Assembly: GCA_030041735.1 (NCBI GenBank) | Contig: JASIBA010000098.1 | Span: forward strand, 1-35,172 | Direction: 5' to 3' | Origin: Thermoplasmata archaeon | Lineage (GTDB): Archaea; Thermoplasmatota; Thermoplasmata; Lutacidiplasmatales; UBA184 | Length of the DNA: 35,172 bases | Part shown: piece by piece, positions 1-8,035 of the stretch | Position numbering within the stretch: the stretch's first letter is position 1 | Layout: each line of letters opens with the position of its first letter | Program-made: the position numbers and the translations under genes | The notes under the pieces: generated by a model | Told to the model about the DNA's origin: nothing | Seen by the model: the letters and a program-made list of their open reading frames with translations, nothing else | Databases searched by the model: none

Positions 1-107
1 TCCCAGCCGCGGACGGCGGGCGCGGTGCGCGGCGGGCGGCGGGACATCGGCGCCGCCGAAGGACGGCGGTGGAAAACCTTACCGTCCCGCGGGACTCCGC
101 GCCCCCG

Positions 108-566
108 ATGCCGGAAGGGAACCTCGAGCGCACCCTGGTCGTGATCAAGCCGGACGGCGTCAAGCGGGGCCTCGTCGGCGAGATCCTGACGCGCTTCGAG
201 CGCAAGGGGCTCACGATCGTGGCCGCGAAGATGCTCCGCGTCCCGCCCGAGCTCGCGCAGCGGCACTACGCCGAGCACCAGGGCAAGCCGTTCTACCCGT
301 CGCTCATCCAGCACATCACCTCGGGTCCCGTGCTCGCGCTCGCCCTCGAGGGGCGCTCGGCGATCGCGGTGGTCCGCCTCCTCACCGGCGCGACGAACCC
401 CCAGACGGCGACGCCGGGGACCGTGCGCGGGGACCTCGCGCTCGGGATCACCACCAACCTCGTGCACGCGTCCGACTCCGCGGAGTCGGCCGCGCGCGAG
501 CTCGCGCTCTACTTCACCGCGGACGACTACCTCGGCTACGCGCGCGTCGGTGAGGAGCTCTTCTAG
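108..566 (+). CDS. ndk: Nucleoside diphosphate kinase
   Basis: Transfers the gamma-phosphate of ATP to nucleoside diphosphates through a phosphohistidine, balancing cytosolic NTP and dNTP pools. The protein has the family opening [11 protein letters not shown] and the active-site segment NLVHASDS; the phosphorylated His is residue 120. It is 152 residues, the normal size of a single-domain NDK. I chose ATG 108 because it gives the standard N-terminus and an A/T patch (73-81) lies about 28 bases upstream, as for a leaderless archaeal promoter. An in-frame GTG at 69 would add 13 unconserved residues, and the frame stays open to the left edge of the window. tsaC begins 5 bases after the stop, so ndk, tsaC and map are probably one operon. 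Identity is secure; only the start is uncertain. Confidence 0.95.
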   Translation: MPEGNLERTLVVIKPDGVKRGLVGEILTRFERKGLTIVAAKMLRVPPELAQRHYAEHQGKPFYPSLIQHITSGPVLALALEGRSAIAVVRLLTGATNPQTATPGTVRGDLALGITTNLVHASDSAESAARELALYFTADDYLGYARVGEELF

Positions 567-570
567 CCCG

Positions 571-1134
571 ATGGCCGGGCTCGAGCCCGCCCTCAGGGCG
601 CTCGCGGACGGCGGGATCATCGTCTATCCGACCGACACGCTGCTCGGCCTCGGGGTCCGTGCGGGGGACCGGTCGGCGGTCGCCCGCCTGCGCGCGCTCA
701 AGGACCGCCCCTCGGGGATGCCGGTGTCGGTCGTCGTGAGCTCGACCGAGGAGGTCGAGGCGCTCGCCGACCTCTCGCCGATGGCCCGTCGTTTCGTCCG
801 GACCCACCTCCCCGGCCCGTACACGGTGCTCGTGACCCCGACGCCCCGGGGTCGCGCGCGGGTCGCGCCCGAGATCCTCGGACCGGCCGGCCGTCTCGGC
901 TTCCGGGTCCCCGACCACCCGCTCGCGCGCGAGCTCGCCCGCCGGGCGGGCCCGATCACGTCCACGTCGGCGAACCGGCACGGCGAGCCGCCGTGCGCGA
1001 CCCCGGCGGAGGCGCGGCGGGCGTTCGGCCCCGCGGTGGCCGTCTATCTGTCCGGAGGTCCGCGCCCGTCCGGGCGCCCCTCCGCGATCGTCGACCTCAC
1101 CGGCGACGCCCCGCGACCGGTGCGGCGGGGGTGA
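571..1134 (+). CDS. tsaC: Threonylcarbamoyl-AMP synthase (TsaC/YrdC domain)
   Basis: Makes L-threonylcarbamoyl-AMP from threonine, bicarbonate and ATP, the first step of t6A37 modification of ANN-decoding tRNAs. The 187-residue protein is a single YrdC domain: YPTDTLLGLG near the N-terminus, ALKDRP (the KxR nucleotide-binding element), LPGPYTVL and STSANRHGEPP. It lacks the extra C-terminal domain of Sua5-type enzymes, so TsaC is the better name. ATG 571 is preferred over an in-frame GTG at 550, which would lie inside ndk. The stop at 1132-1134 is 3 bases before the map start, so the three genes are probably cotranscribed. Confidence 0.92.
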   Translation: MAGLEPALRALADGGIIVYPTDTLLGLGVRAGDRSAVARLRALKDRPSGMPVSVVVSSTEEVEALADLSPMARRFVRTHLPGPYTVLVTPTPRGRARVAPEILGPAGRLGFRVPDHPLARELARRAGPITSTSANRHGEPPCATPAEARRAFGPAVAVYLSGGPRPSGRPSAIVDLTGDAPRPVRRG

Positions 1135-1137
1135 ACC

Positions 1138-2025
1138 GTGGGCCCGACGGCCGAGGAGCTTCCACGGTGGCGCGCGGCGGCCCGGATCGCCTCGCGGGCG
1201 CGCGATCTCGGGGTCGGCTTGGTCGTGCCCGGGGCGCGGCGGCGCGACGTGGCCGACCAGATCGAGGCGTTCATCCGCGCGGAGGGCGCCGAGCCGGCGT
1301 TCCCGACCAACCTCTCGCGGAACGACGAGGCCGCGCACTTCACGCCCGGGCCGGACGACCCCGCGACGTTCGGGGCCGGCGACCTCGTGAAGGTCGACGT
1401 CGGCGCCCACCTGGACGGGGCGATCGCGGACACCGCGGACACGGTGGAGGTCGGCGGGACCCGTCGCTACGAGAACCTGATCCGCGCCGCGCGCGAGGGC
1501 CTGCGCGCCGGGATCGCCGAGGTCCGCGCCGGCGCCGAGATCGAGGCGATCGGCCGCGCGGTGGCGGCGGCGATCCGCGCGCGGGGCTTCAAGCCGATCG
1601 TCGACCTCACGGGCCACTCGATCGAGCGCTACCTTCTCCACGCGGGGACGTCGATCCCGAACGTCCCCGGCCACGCGTCGGGCCGGCTCTCGGAGGGCGA
1701 GATCATCGCGATCGAGCCGTTCGCGACGAACGGGGTCGGATCGATCGGGAACGGGCCGTTCGGGAACATCCTGCGCTTCCGCGCCGACCCCGGTCCGGCC
1801 GATCCCGTGCTCGCCCGCCTCTACGGCCGGTTCCGCACGCTGCCGTTCGCGACGCGCTGGGCCGACGCGCCCGAGGAGCGCGAGGCGCTCCGCCGGGCCC
1901 GGCGCACCCTGCAGTCGTACCCGGTCTTCGTCGAGCGGGGCCACGGCTGGGTCGCGCAGGCCGAGCACACCGTGCGGGTCGGCGCGGCGGGCGCCGAGGT
2001 CCTCAGCGCCCCGGTCGGTCCCTGA
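1138..2025 (+). CDS. map: Methionine aminopeptidase, type II
   Basis: Removes the initiator methionine from nascent proteins; a two-metal enzyme of the pita-bread fold. All five metal ligands are visible: D87 in KVDVG, D98 eleven residues later (the family spacing), H160 in LTGHSIE, E193 in IAIEPFA and E276 in QAEHTV. H67 in AAHFTP matches the conserved substrate-side histidine. An insert of about 60 residues between the last two ligands (around 210-270) is the helical subdomain that defines the type II (archaeal/eukaryotic) class. Starts with GTG 3 bases after tsaC. The convergent methionine synthase begins 6 bases beyond its stop. Confidence 0.95.
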   Translation: MGPTAEELPRWRAAARIASRARDLGVGLVVPGARRRDVADQIEAFIRAEGAEPAFPTNLSRNDEAAHFTPGPDDPATFGAGDLVKVDVGAHLDGAIADTADTVEVGGTRRYENLIRAAREGLRAGIAEVRAGAEIEAIGRAVAAAIRARGFKPIVDLTGHSIERYLLHAGTSIPNVPGHASGRLSEGEIIAIEPFATNGVGSIGNGPFGNILRFRADPGPADPVLARLYGRFRTLPFATRWADAPEEREALRRARRTLQSYPVFVERGHGWVAQAEHTVRVGAAGAEVLSAPVGP

Positions 2026-2031
2026 TCGGGC

Positions 2032-3180
2032 TCAGGCCCGCGGGTTCGCGAACTCCGCGCGGGCGAGCGCCGCGCCCGCGACGATCGCCTCGAGCTTGCG
2101 GCGCGCGACGTCCAGGCTGCGCGTCCGCAGTCCGCAGTCCGGGTTGACCCAGATGCGCGCGGGGTCGCCGAGATACTTCGCGGCCCGCCGGATGCGGTCG
2201 GCGATGAGCGCCGGGCTCTCGACCTCGTCGCGGTGGACGTCCGCGACCCCGAGGCCGATCTCCCGGGTGTCGCCGTACTCGGCGAGCGCCTTCAGGACCT
2301 CGTAGCCGTCGCGGCCGTCCCGGTCCCGGTTCGCGAACTCCCAGGCCCACTGCCGGCACCGCTTCGCCTCCAGCAGCGTGGGGAGGAGGTCGCGGTACTC
2401 GGAGTAGCAGATGTGCATCGAGAACTCCGCTTGGAGCCCCTCGGTCGCCGCGTTGAACCCCTCGACCACGAGGTCGGCCTCGTCCGGGTGCGTCCCGGCG
2501 GCCGGCTCGTCGATCTGGATCACGCGGCAGCCGTGCTCGATCAGGGCGGCGAGCGTCGGGCGGATCGCCCGGCGGGCGAGGTCGACCACGAACTCGCGCT
2601 GGGCGGCGCGGCGCGCGCTCCGGCCCTTCCAGCCGGGCTGGCGGGCGAGGTAGTGCTCGTTGTACGACCAGTCGGCGAGCGTGTACGGCCCGGTGATCGG
2701 GAGCTTCGGCTCGCCGCGGGCGTGCCGCCGGACGAAGTCGAACTCCTCGAGGTGGTACGGGTGCTCCAGCCGGACCTCGTCGGTCACGGACGCCTTGAGG
2801 TAGTACTTGTGGTCGAACGAGCGGACGTGCCCGTGGAAGGTGAAGCCGCGCATCTGCCGGATCGGGTACTCGTACATCTCGATGCGGCGCGCCTCGCCGT
2901 CGTAGACCCGGGCGAGACCGGCGCGCTCGAACAGCCGGAGCGCGAACAGCGCGCCGAGGTCCCGGACCGCGTCGGCCCCGACCTCGCGGGCGCGCCCGGC
3001 GAGCAGCGCCTCCGCGGCGCTCGGGAGCTCGTCCCCGAAGTGGGTGCGGCCGTTCTCGTCCGAGAACTCCGTGCGGGCCCGCGGGTCCAGCGGCTCGGCG
3101 TGCTGGCCCTGGATCTGCCAGCGCGGCTTCATCAGGCTCCCGATCTCCTGGGCCGGGAACAGCTCGCGGCTCGCCGTCAT
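2032..3180 (-). CDS. metE: Methionine synthase catalytic (C-terminal) half, MetE type
   Basis: Catalytic TIM barrel of cobalamin-independent methionine synthase, which methylates homocysteine to methionine. The zinc site is complete: H256 and C258 in MHICYSE, E281 in WEFANRD and C349 in NPDCGLRTR. VIQIDEPA (222-227) is the conserved strand before it. At 382 residues it corresponds only to the C-terminal half of bacterial MetE. The ATG at 3180 overlaps the stop of the upstream gene by 4 bases (ATGA), so the two halves are translationally coupled. Some archaea encode MetE as two proteins, and others have 'core' synthases that take methyl groups from corrinoid proteins. The neighbouring N-terminal-half protein favours the split-MetE reading. 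The methyl donor cannot be decided from sequence. Confidence 0.88.
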   Translation of the reverse strand: MTASRELFPAQEIGSLMKPRWQIQGQHAEPLDPRARTEFSDENGRTHFGDELPSAAEALLAGRAREVGADAVRDLGALFALRLFERAGLARVYDGEARRIEMYEYPIRQMRGFTFHGHVRSFDHKYYLKASVTDEVRLEHPYHLEEFDFVRRHARGEPKLPITGPYTLADWSYNEHYLARQPGWKGRSARRAAQREFVVDLARRAIRPTLAALIEHGCRVIQIDEPAAGTHPDEADLVVEGFNAATEGLQAEFSMHICYSEYRDLLPTLLEAKRCRQWAWEFANRDRDGRDGYEVLKALAEYGDTREIGLGVADVHRDEVESPALIADRIRRAAKYLGDPARIWVNPDCGLRTRSLDVARRKLEAIVAGAALARAEFANPRA

Positions 3181-4154
3181 CGGCGCCCTCCGTTTCCGTC
3201 CTGGAGCGCCTGCCGGGCCGCCGCGAGCAGGTGGACCTTCTGCGTCGCGGGCTCCCAGGGGAGGAGGTCGAGGGGACCGCCCGGGCCGAGGAGGAACTGG
3301 GTCGGGCGCCGTCGCTCGTTCAGCGCCCGCACGATGCGCGTGACCTCGGCGGGGTCCTCGACGAGCGTCGTGCGCGGATCGAGGATGCCGAGCCCGAGGC
3401 CCCGGCGCTCGGAGGTCGCCGGGATCTCCTCCCAGTCGGTCTCCGCCAGGTCGACGCCGACCGCCGTGACCGGCAGCCGGTCCAGGAGCGGGAAGGCGGC
3501 GACGGCGCTCGCCCCGTAGGTCCAGACGAACGTGGTCGCCCCGTCGCTCGCGTCGTGGATCGAGCGGTACGCCGCCACCACCGCCTCGGCGAGCGCGCCC
3601 TCCGGCGGCCGATCGACCAGCAGCGGCTCCGAGAACTCGAACGTCGCGAGGCCGGTCGCGGCCAGCTCGCGGACCTCGTCGGCGAAGAGGCGGCCCAGCC
3701 GGTGGACGAGCGCCTCCGGCGTCTCGCCCGACCGGTTGTCGAGGAGACCCGCGAACGTGTACGGCCCGGGCAGCAGCGCGCCCCCGTGCGCCGGGTCCTG
3801 GCGGGCGGCGGGGGGCAGCCAGCCCGCGATCGCCCCGGGGACCCGGGCGGGCGGAGCGTGCAGGATCGGCTGGCGGAAGAACGTGTTCGTCTGGAACCAC
3901 CGGGTGAGCGGGCCGACGGTGAAGCCCTCCCACGTCTCCGCGAACGGGCGGAACGGGTCGGCCCAGCGGAGGTAGCCGCCGGTCACCCAGTCGAGGCCGA
4001 GCCGGCGCTCGAGCGCCGCGACGTCGGCCTCCGTGCGCGCGAAGACCTCCTCCACCGCCTCCGGCGACGCGCGGCCGCGGTCGAGGTCCCGCGTGGCGGC
4101 GACGAGCGGCTCCGGCCGCGGGAACGGGCCGGTGAGCCCGGTGCGTACGATCAT
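3177..4154 (-). CDS. MetE N-terminal-half-like protein
   Basis: A 325-residue TIM-barrel-type protein resembling the N-terminal folate-binding half of MetE: GPFPRP at the N-terminus (compare the family's GSFPRP), then VGPLTRWFQTNTFFRQPIL (a xDTN-type segment), LPGPYTFAGL and a C-terminal VHLLAAARQAL helix. It lacks the zinc-ligand motif HxC, so it should not be catalytic alone; it probably helps bind the methyl donor for the catalytic half encoded next. The stop overlaps the next start by 4 bases. ATG 4154 was chosen over a TTG three codons upstream because a GTTAAG element (4179-4184) is centred 27 bases upstream. The function is inferred from similarity and gene pairing. Confidence 0.72.
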   Translation of the reverse strand: MIVRTGLTGPFPRPEPLVAATRDLDRGRASPEAVEEVFARTEADVAALERRLGLDWVTGGYLRWADPFRPFAETWEGFTVGPLTRWFQTNTFFRQPILHAPPARVPGAIAGWLPPAARQDPAHGGALLPGPYTFAGLLDNRSGETPEALVHRLGRLFADEVRELAATGLATFEFSEPLLVDRPPEGALAEAVVAAYRSIHDASDGATTFVWTYGASAVAAFPLLDRLPVTAVGVDLAETDWEEIPATSERRGLGLGILDPRTTLVEDPAEVTRIVRALNERRRPTQFLLGPGGPLDLLPWEPATQKVHLLAAARQALQDGNGGRR

Positions 4155-4176
4155 CGACCGCAACCACCGGGCGACG

Positions 4177-4187
4177 CGCTTAACGGT
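4177..4187 (-). promoter_or_regulatory. TATA-like box of the split metE operon
   Basis: On the minus strand this reads GTTAAG, an isolated A/T island in GC-rich surroundings. It is centred about 27 bases upstream of ATG 4154, the spacing expected for a leaderless archaeal transcript. The same GTTAAG occurs at the same distance before purC. Confidence 0.6.
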
Positions 4188-4235
4188 ACCGTGGTGCGAG
4201 GCGCGAAACGCGGTTGCGTCGGGGGCAACCCACCG

Positions 4236-5321
4236 TCAGGCGGCGAGGTTGGCGCCGACGATCCGGTCGAAGTCCGCCGGCTTCGGAGGCCACCCCTCGG
4301 TCATGTAGACGCGGAACGCCTCGCGGGTCGGCTGGAGCAGCGCCTCGTTGACCGCGCGCTCGAAGCCGAGCGAGGAGACGTACCGGTCCGGGAGCGCGTG
4401 CCGGGCCCCGTAGTGCGCCGGGTACACCTCGGTCTGCGGCGGGAGCTTGAGGAGCTTCTCCGTGAGGCTCTCCCACAGGAGGTCGGGCGAGCCGTCGCCG
4501 AGGTCGGTGCGGCCGCACGAGCCCAGGAGGAGCGTGTCGCCGGTGAAGATGTGGTCGCGCACGCGGAGCGTGAGGTGGTCCCGCGTGTGCCCCGGGGTCT
4601 CGAGGACCGAGATCTCCTCGCGGCCGAACGGGAGGCCGTTCCCCTCCTCGAGCGTTCGATGCGGATAGGCCGCGGGGGAGCGGTGGCTGACGAAGATCGG
4701 CGCACCGGTCGCCGCGTGGAGACGGGCGTGCCCGGCCAGGTGGTCCGCGTGCGTGTGGGTCTCCACGATCGCGGCGAGGCGCCATTCCCCCTCGCGGAGG
4801 AGGTCGAGGTAGGGATCCACCGAGATCCCCGGGTCGACCAGCACGCCGACGCGCTCCACCGGGTCGCCGAGGAAGTAGGCGAGGCATCCGGTCTCGGGCC
4901 GGGGGATCTGACGGACCAGAAGATCGAGGGCCCCCTCCTCGAGGTCGTAGCGGGCGATCGCCGGGTCGGCGACGCGGGCGTACTCGTCGATGCCGCCCTC
5001 GAGGGCGACCGCGAGCGGGAACCCGCGGTCCTGCAGGAACTCGGCGGCCCGGCGAGCCCGCGCGCCGTACTGGTCGTATGCGACGATCGGCCGGTCGCGC
5101 GGGAGCCCGGCGAGGCCGGACGGCAACGCATCGATCGGAAGGTGATGGTCGCCGGGGAGCCGAGCGAGACGGCGCTCTCCCTCGGAACGGACATCCAGGA
5201 GGTACGGGGGCGCGGACCCGCCGAGCAGCTGGGCCAGCTCCCGCGGACCGACGAGGGGAGCCGCGCCCGAGCGTGGCGGCCGGTGGAACGGGTGCGGGAG
5301 CGTCGGTGCGGCGGCCGCCAT
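4236..5321 (-). CDS. Rhodanese-like domain fused to persulfide-dioxygenase-type metallo-beta-lactamase
   Basis: Predicted sulfur-metabolism hydrolase or oxygenase. Residues 20-110 form a rhodanese fold (LLDVR, then LPIDALP). The position of the catalytic cysteine at the loop start is Asp (YDQYGARAR, D83), so that domain is probably not a working sulfurtransferase. Residues 135-361 are a metallo-beta-lactamase domain with HTHADH (189-194), TPGHTRDH, GDTLLLGSCGRTDL and YPAHYG. The CGRTD element resembles ETHE1-type persulfide dioxygenases, which oxidise glutathione or protein persulfides to sulfite. Glyoxalase II activity is the alternative. ATG 5321 was chosen over an upstream start at 5414 because a CTAAATA box lies about 33 bases upstream. 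It is divergent from malic enzyme. Confidence 0.8.
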   Translation of the reverse strand: MAAAAPTLPHPFHRPPRSGAAPLVGPRELAQLLGGSAPPYLLDVRSEGERRLARLPGDHHLPIDALPSGLAGLPRDRPIVAYDQYGARARRAAEFLQDRGFPLAVALEGGIDEYARVADPAIARYDLEEGALDLLVRQIPRPETGCLAYFLGDPVERVGVLVDPGISVDPYLDLLREGEWRLAAIVETHTHADHLAGHARLHAATGAPIFVSHRSPAAYPHRTLEEGNGLPFGREEISVLETPGHTRDHLTLRVRDHIFTGDTLLLGSCGRTDLGDGSPDLLWESLTEKLLKLPPQTEVYPAHYGARHALPDRYVSSLGFERAVNEALLQPTREAFRVYMTEGWPPKPADFDRIVGANLAA

Positions 5322-5349
5322 GGGCTCGGCCGCGACATCGGCCGGACCG

Positions 5350-5358
5350 GTATTTAGG
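5350..5358 (-). promoter_or_regulatory. TATA-like box of the rhodanese-MBL gene
   Basis: Minus-strand CTAAATA, an isolated A/T patch centred about 33 bases upstream of ATG 5321. This suggests a very short leader or none and supports the internal start. Confidence 0.5.
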
Positions 5359-5443
5359 CTCAAGGCCCGGCGCCGGATCGGCCACCCGCGCGCGGTCGAG
5401 GGAGATTCCGACAATCGCCGAACTCGCCCTACGTCTGTGGAAA

Positions 5444-5455
5444 TTGATTAATAGC
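5444..5455 (+). promoter_or_regulatory. TATA-like box of malic enzyme
   Basis: TTGATTAATAG is the most A/T-rich stretch between the two divergent genes. It is centred about 32 bases before ATG 5483. Confidence 0.5.
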
Positions 5456-5482
5456 GGCGGCCTCGCTGGCCGGGACGTCCTC

Positions 5483-6922
5483 ATGGCCGAGAGCACCGCC
5501 GCGCCGGTCGATGACGGCCGACCGGCCCGACGGGGGGCGCGGGCTCGCCGCTCGGCCGGGACGCGCGGCGAGGGTCAGACCAAGGCGCTCGGCCGTCGGG
5601 CGGTCGCGCTCTCGGGGTTCTACCAGGGCAAGGTCGAGACCGTCCCGAAGGTGCCGGTCCGCTCGCTGCGCGACTTCGCGCTCTGGTACACGCCCGGCGT
5701 CGCCGAGGTCTCGCGCCGCATCCAGGCGGACCCCGAGCTCGCGTTCGATCTCACGGGGCGCTGGAACACGATCGCGATCGTGACCGACGGCTCCCGCGTC
5801 CTCGGCCTCGGCGACATCGGACCGCAGGCCGCGCTGCCGGTGATGGAGGGGAAGGCGCTCCTGTTCAAGTGGCTCGGCGGGGTCGACGCGGTCCCGCTGC
5901 CGGTGAGCGCGAAGACGCCGGACGAGTTCGTGCGGGTCGTGGAGAGCCTCGCGCCCGCGTTCGGCGGGATCAACCTCGAGGACATCGCGTCGCCGAAGTG
6001 CTTCGGGATCCTCGAGACCCTGCAGCAGCGCCTGACGATCCCGGTCTGGCACGACGACCAGCTCGGGACCGCGGCCGCCACGATCGCGGGCCTGCTCAAC
6101 GCGCTGACGCTCACGCACCGCTCCGTCGCGACCACGCGGACGGTCCTCCTCGGCGCCGGAGCGGCGAACCTGGTCACGGCCCGCCTGCTCCTCGCGCTGG
6201 GCCACGACCCCACGCGCCTCACACTCGTGGACCAGCACGGGATCCTCGACGCGGAGCGGGACGACGTCGACGAGCTGATGCTGCGGAACCCGTGGAAGTA
6301 CCGCCTCGCGCTCCGCACGAACGGCGGCGGGCGTCAGGGCGACCTCGCGGCCGCGCTGGTGGGCGCCGACGTGCTCCTCGCCGCCTCGACCCCGAACCCG
6401 AACACCGTGCGCCCCGAGCACATCCGCGCGATGGCCCGCGACCCGATCGTCTTCGCGCTCGCGAACCCGGTCCCCGAGATCTGGCCCGAGGTCGCGCGCG
6501 AGGCGGGCGCGGCGATCGTGGCGACCGGCCGGAGCGACTTCCCGAATCAGGTCAACAACTCGCTGATCTTCCCCGCGGTGTTCCGCGGCGTGCTCGACGC
6601 CCGCGCGCGCGCGATCCCCGACGAGATCGTGATCGCCGCCGCGAAGGAGCTCGCGCGCCACGCGGCCGACAAGGGGCTCTCGCCCGCGCACATCCTGCCG
6701 ACCATGGAGGAGGTCGAGGTGTTCCCGCACCTCGCCGCCGCGGTCGGCGACGCGGCCGTCGCGCTCGGCATCGCCGGGCGCCGCCGCACCCATGACGAGT
6801 TCCTCGAGCGCGCGCGCGCGATCATGGGCCGGTCGGCCCGTCTGGTCCGGGCGCTCGCCCGCGCCCGGCTGACCCCGGCGATGCCGAGCGTGAAGTCGCT
6901 CGAGGGACGGAACGAGCCATGA
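5483..6922 (+). CDS. Malic enzyme, NAD(P)-dependent, decarboxylating
   Basis: Oxidatively decarboxylates malate to pyruvate and CO2, linking the TCA cycle to pyruvate and supplying NAD(P)H. Motifs in order: LWYTPGVAEVS with the catalytic Tyr, LPVMEGKALLFKWLGG with the catalytic Lys, INLEDIASPKCFGIL and VWHDDQLGTAA (metal ligands), VLLGAGAANLVTARLL (Rossmann GxGxxN), and GRSDFPNQVNNSLIFP. The 479 residues fit the small bacterial/archaeal type without a phosphotransacetylase domain. Cofactor preference is not readable. The first 40 residues are basic, low-complexity and unconserved, so the start could be slightly internal; ATG 5483 fits the A/T box. The stop overlaps the next start (ATGA), coupling it to a GNAT gene. 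Confidence 0.93.
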   Translation: MAESTAAPVDDGRPARRGARARRSAGTRGEGQTKALGRRAVALSGFYQGKVETVPKVPVRSLRDFALWYTPGVAEVSRRIQADPELAFDLTGRWNTIAIVTDGSRVLGLGDIGPQAALPVMEGKALLFKWLGGVDAVPLPVSAKTPDEFVRVVESLAPAFGGINLEDIASPKCFGILETLQQRLTIPVWHDDQLGTAAATIAGLLNALTLTHRSVATTRTVLLGAGAANLVTARLLLALGHDPTRLTLVDQHGILDAERDDVDELMLRNPWKYRLALRTNGGGRQGDLAAALVGADVLLAASTPNPNTVRPEHIRAMARDPIVFALANPVPEIWPEVAREAGAAIVATGRSDFPNQVNNSLIFPAVFRGVLDARARAIPDEIVIAAAKELARHAADKGLSPAHILPTMEEVEVFPHLAAAVGDAAVALGIAGRRRTHDEFLERARAIMGRSARLVRALARARLTPAMPSVKSLEGRNEP

Positions 6923-7455
6923 GCGCGAGCAGCGAGACCGGCGCGAGCCCCGGCGGACCGAGCGAGACCCCCGCGATCCCGATCCACCTGCGACCGGCCC
7001 GCGCGGCGGACGTGCCGGCGCTGGTTCCGCTCCTCCTCCGTTTGAAGCGGCTCAACGAGGAGTTCGACCCGCTCCTCAAGGTGCGCGAGGATGCCGAGTC
7101 GCAGGCGAAGAGCGTGCTCGCCGCGCAGCTCGACGACCCGAAGTCGGTGGTCCTCGCCGCGGAGGGCGTCGGCGCGGACAAGGACAAGGTCGTGGGGTTC
7201 GTCCGGGCGGTCGTCCGCGAGCGGCCGTTCTACACCCCCGAGTACGAGGGCGTCATCACGGACATCTATCTCCTGCCGCTCTACCGCCGGCACGGGGTCG
7301 GCGAGTACCTCCTGAAGGAGGCCTCGAACGCGCTCAAGGCGAAGGGCGCCGGGGTCGTCGTCGCGGAGTTCCCCGCCCAGAACGAGATCGCGATCCGCTT
7401 CTACGCGAAGCGCGGCTTCCGCCCGATCCAGCTCTTGCACGCCCGCCCGCTCTGA
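6919..7455 (+). CDS. GNAT-family N-acetyltransferase
   Basis: Predicted acetyl-CoA-dependent acyltransferase of unknown substrate. The 178-residue protein has about 25 low-complexity N-terminal residues, then HLRPARAADVPAL (beta1-alpha1), YEGVITDIYLLPLYRRHGVGEYLL (beta4, the R/Q-x-x-G-x-G/A acetyl-CoA pyrophosphate loop and alpha3) and ENEIAIRFYAKRGF near the C-terminus (beta5-alpha4, typical of RimI-like enzymes). The start overlaps the malic enzyme stop by 4 bases, so it is translationally coupled. Such pairing raises the possibility of post-translational regulation by lysine or N-terminal acetylation, but nothing proves it. Confidence 0.85.
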   Translation: MSASSETGASPGGPSETPAIPIHLRPARAADVPALVPLLLRLKRLNEEFDPLLKVREDAESQAKSVLAAQLDDPKSVVLAAEGVGADKDKVVGFVRAVVRERPFYTPEYEGVITDIYLLPLYRRHGVGEYLLKEASNALKAKGAGVVVAEFPAQNEIAIRFYAKRGFRPIQLLHARPL

Positions 7456-7473
7456 TCGAGCGGTCGCCGGCGA

Positions 7474-7956
7474 TCACGGCGGCGGGCCGAGCCGCTTGAG
7501 GAGGTGGAAGCTCATCGGAGCGTACCCGAGCTTCTCGTAGAGCCGCATCGCGTCCGGATTGTCGGCGAAGACGTTGAGGCCCACCTCGGCGGCACCGAGG
7601 CGGACCGCCTCTTCCTCAAGCGTGCGGAGGGTCGCGGTCGCGAGGCCCCGGCGCCGGTGCGGGGGCTCGATCCAGATCCAGTCGATCCAGAAGGTCACGG
7701 CCGGGCCGCGGGACCGAACGGTGTACCACGCCTCCCCGACCCGCTCGCCGGTGCGCTCGTCGACGACATGCCGGAACTGGAAGCCCGGGGTCGCGAGGCC
7801 CTGAGGGAGGAGCTCCGCGAAATCGCTCCGGCTCCGCGCGAGGGCGGAGGCCGGCGCCGCCCGGCCCCGGGCCACGAGCTGGTCGGCGTAGCGCGGGATG
7901 GAGCGCTCGAGCGACCGGCGGAAGTCCGCCTCGGACATCGGCTCGAGCCGGATCAT
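7474..7956 (-). CDS. GNAT-family N-acetyltransferase
   Basis: A second acetyltransferase, 160 residues, unrelated in detail to the one ending at 7455 and convergent with it. It opens with MIRLEPMSEADF, contains VGEAWYTV, WIDWIWIEPPHRRRGLATATLRTLEEEA (beta4 and the pyrophosphate loop) and GLNVFADNPDAMRLYEKLGYAPMSFHL (beta5-alpha4). The pattern resembles RimI-like/ElaA-type GNATs acting on small molecules or protein N-termini; the substrate is unknown. ATG 7956 was chosen because the open frame upstream runs into the promoter of the next gene and carries no family sequence. No strong A/T box precedes it. Confidence 0.85.
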   Translation of the reverse strand: MIRLEPMSEADFRRSLERSIPRYADQLVARGRAAPASALARSRSDFAELLPQGLATPGFQFRHVVDERTGERVGEAWYTVRSRGPAVTFWIDWIWIEPPHRRRGLATATLRTLEEEAVRLGAAEVGLNVFADNPDAMRLYEKLGYAPMSFHLLKRLGPPP

Positions 7957-8006
7957 CGGGACGGGATCCGCCTTTTCGTAGAAACCGTCTCTCTCCGGCG
8001 GGAAGG

Positions 8007-8015
8007 GGCATAAGC
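8007..8015 (+). promoter_or_regulatory. TATA-like box of the PEP mutase-family gene
   Basis: GCATAAGC is centred about 25 bases before ATG 8036. It matches the recurring TWAAGC-type island seen before other genes here. Confidence 0.55.
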
Positions 8016-8035
8016 GGCGGTCGGTTCCTCGGGCC

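Noticed and set aside
514-1968. Long minus-strand open frame opposite tsaC and map
   Set aside because: Arg/Asp/Gly-rich translation with no family pattern; it is the antisense shadow of two well-supported genes in GC-rich DNA.
5078-5482. 135-codon upstream extension of malic enzyme
   Set aside because: Runs antisense through the rhodanese-MBL gene, is Arg/Gly/Pro-rich and lacks malic enzyme sequence; an A/T box precedes ATG 5483.
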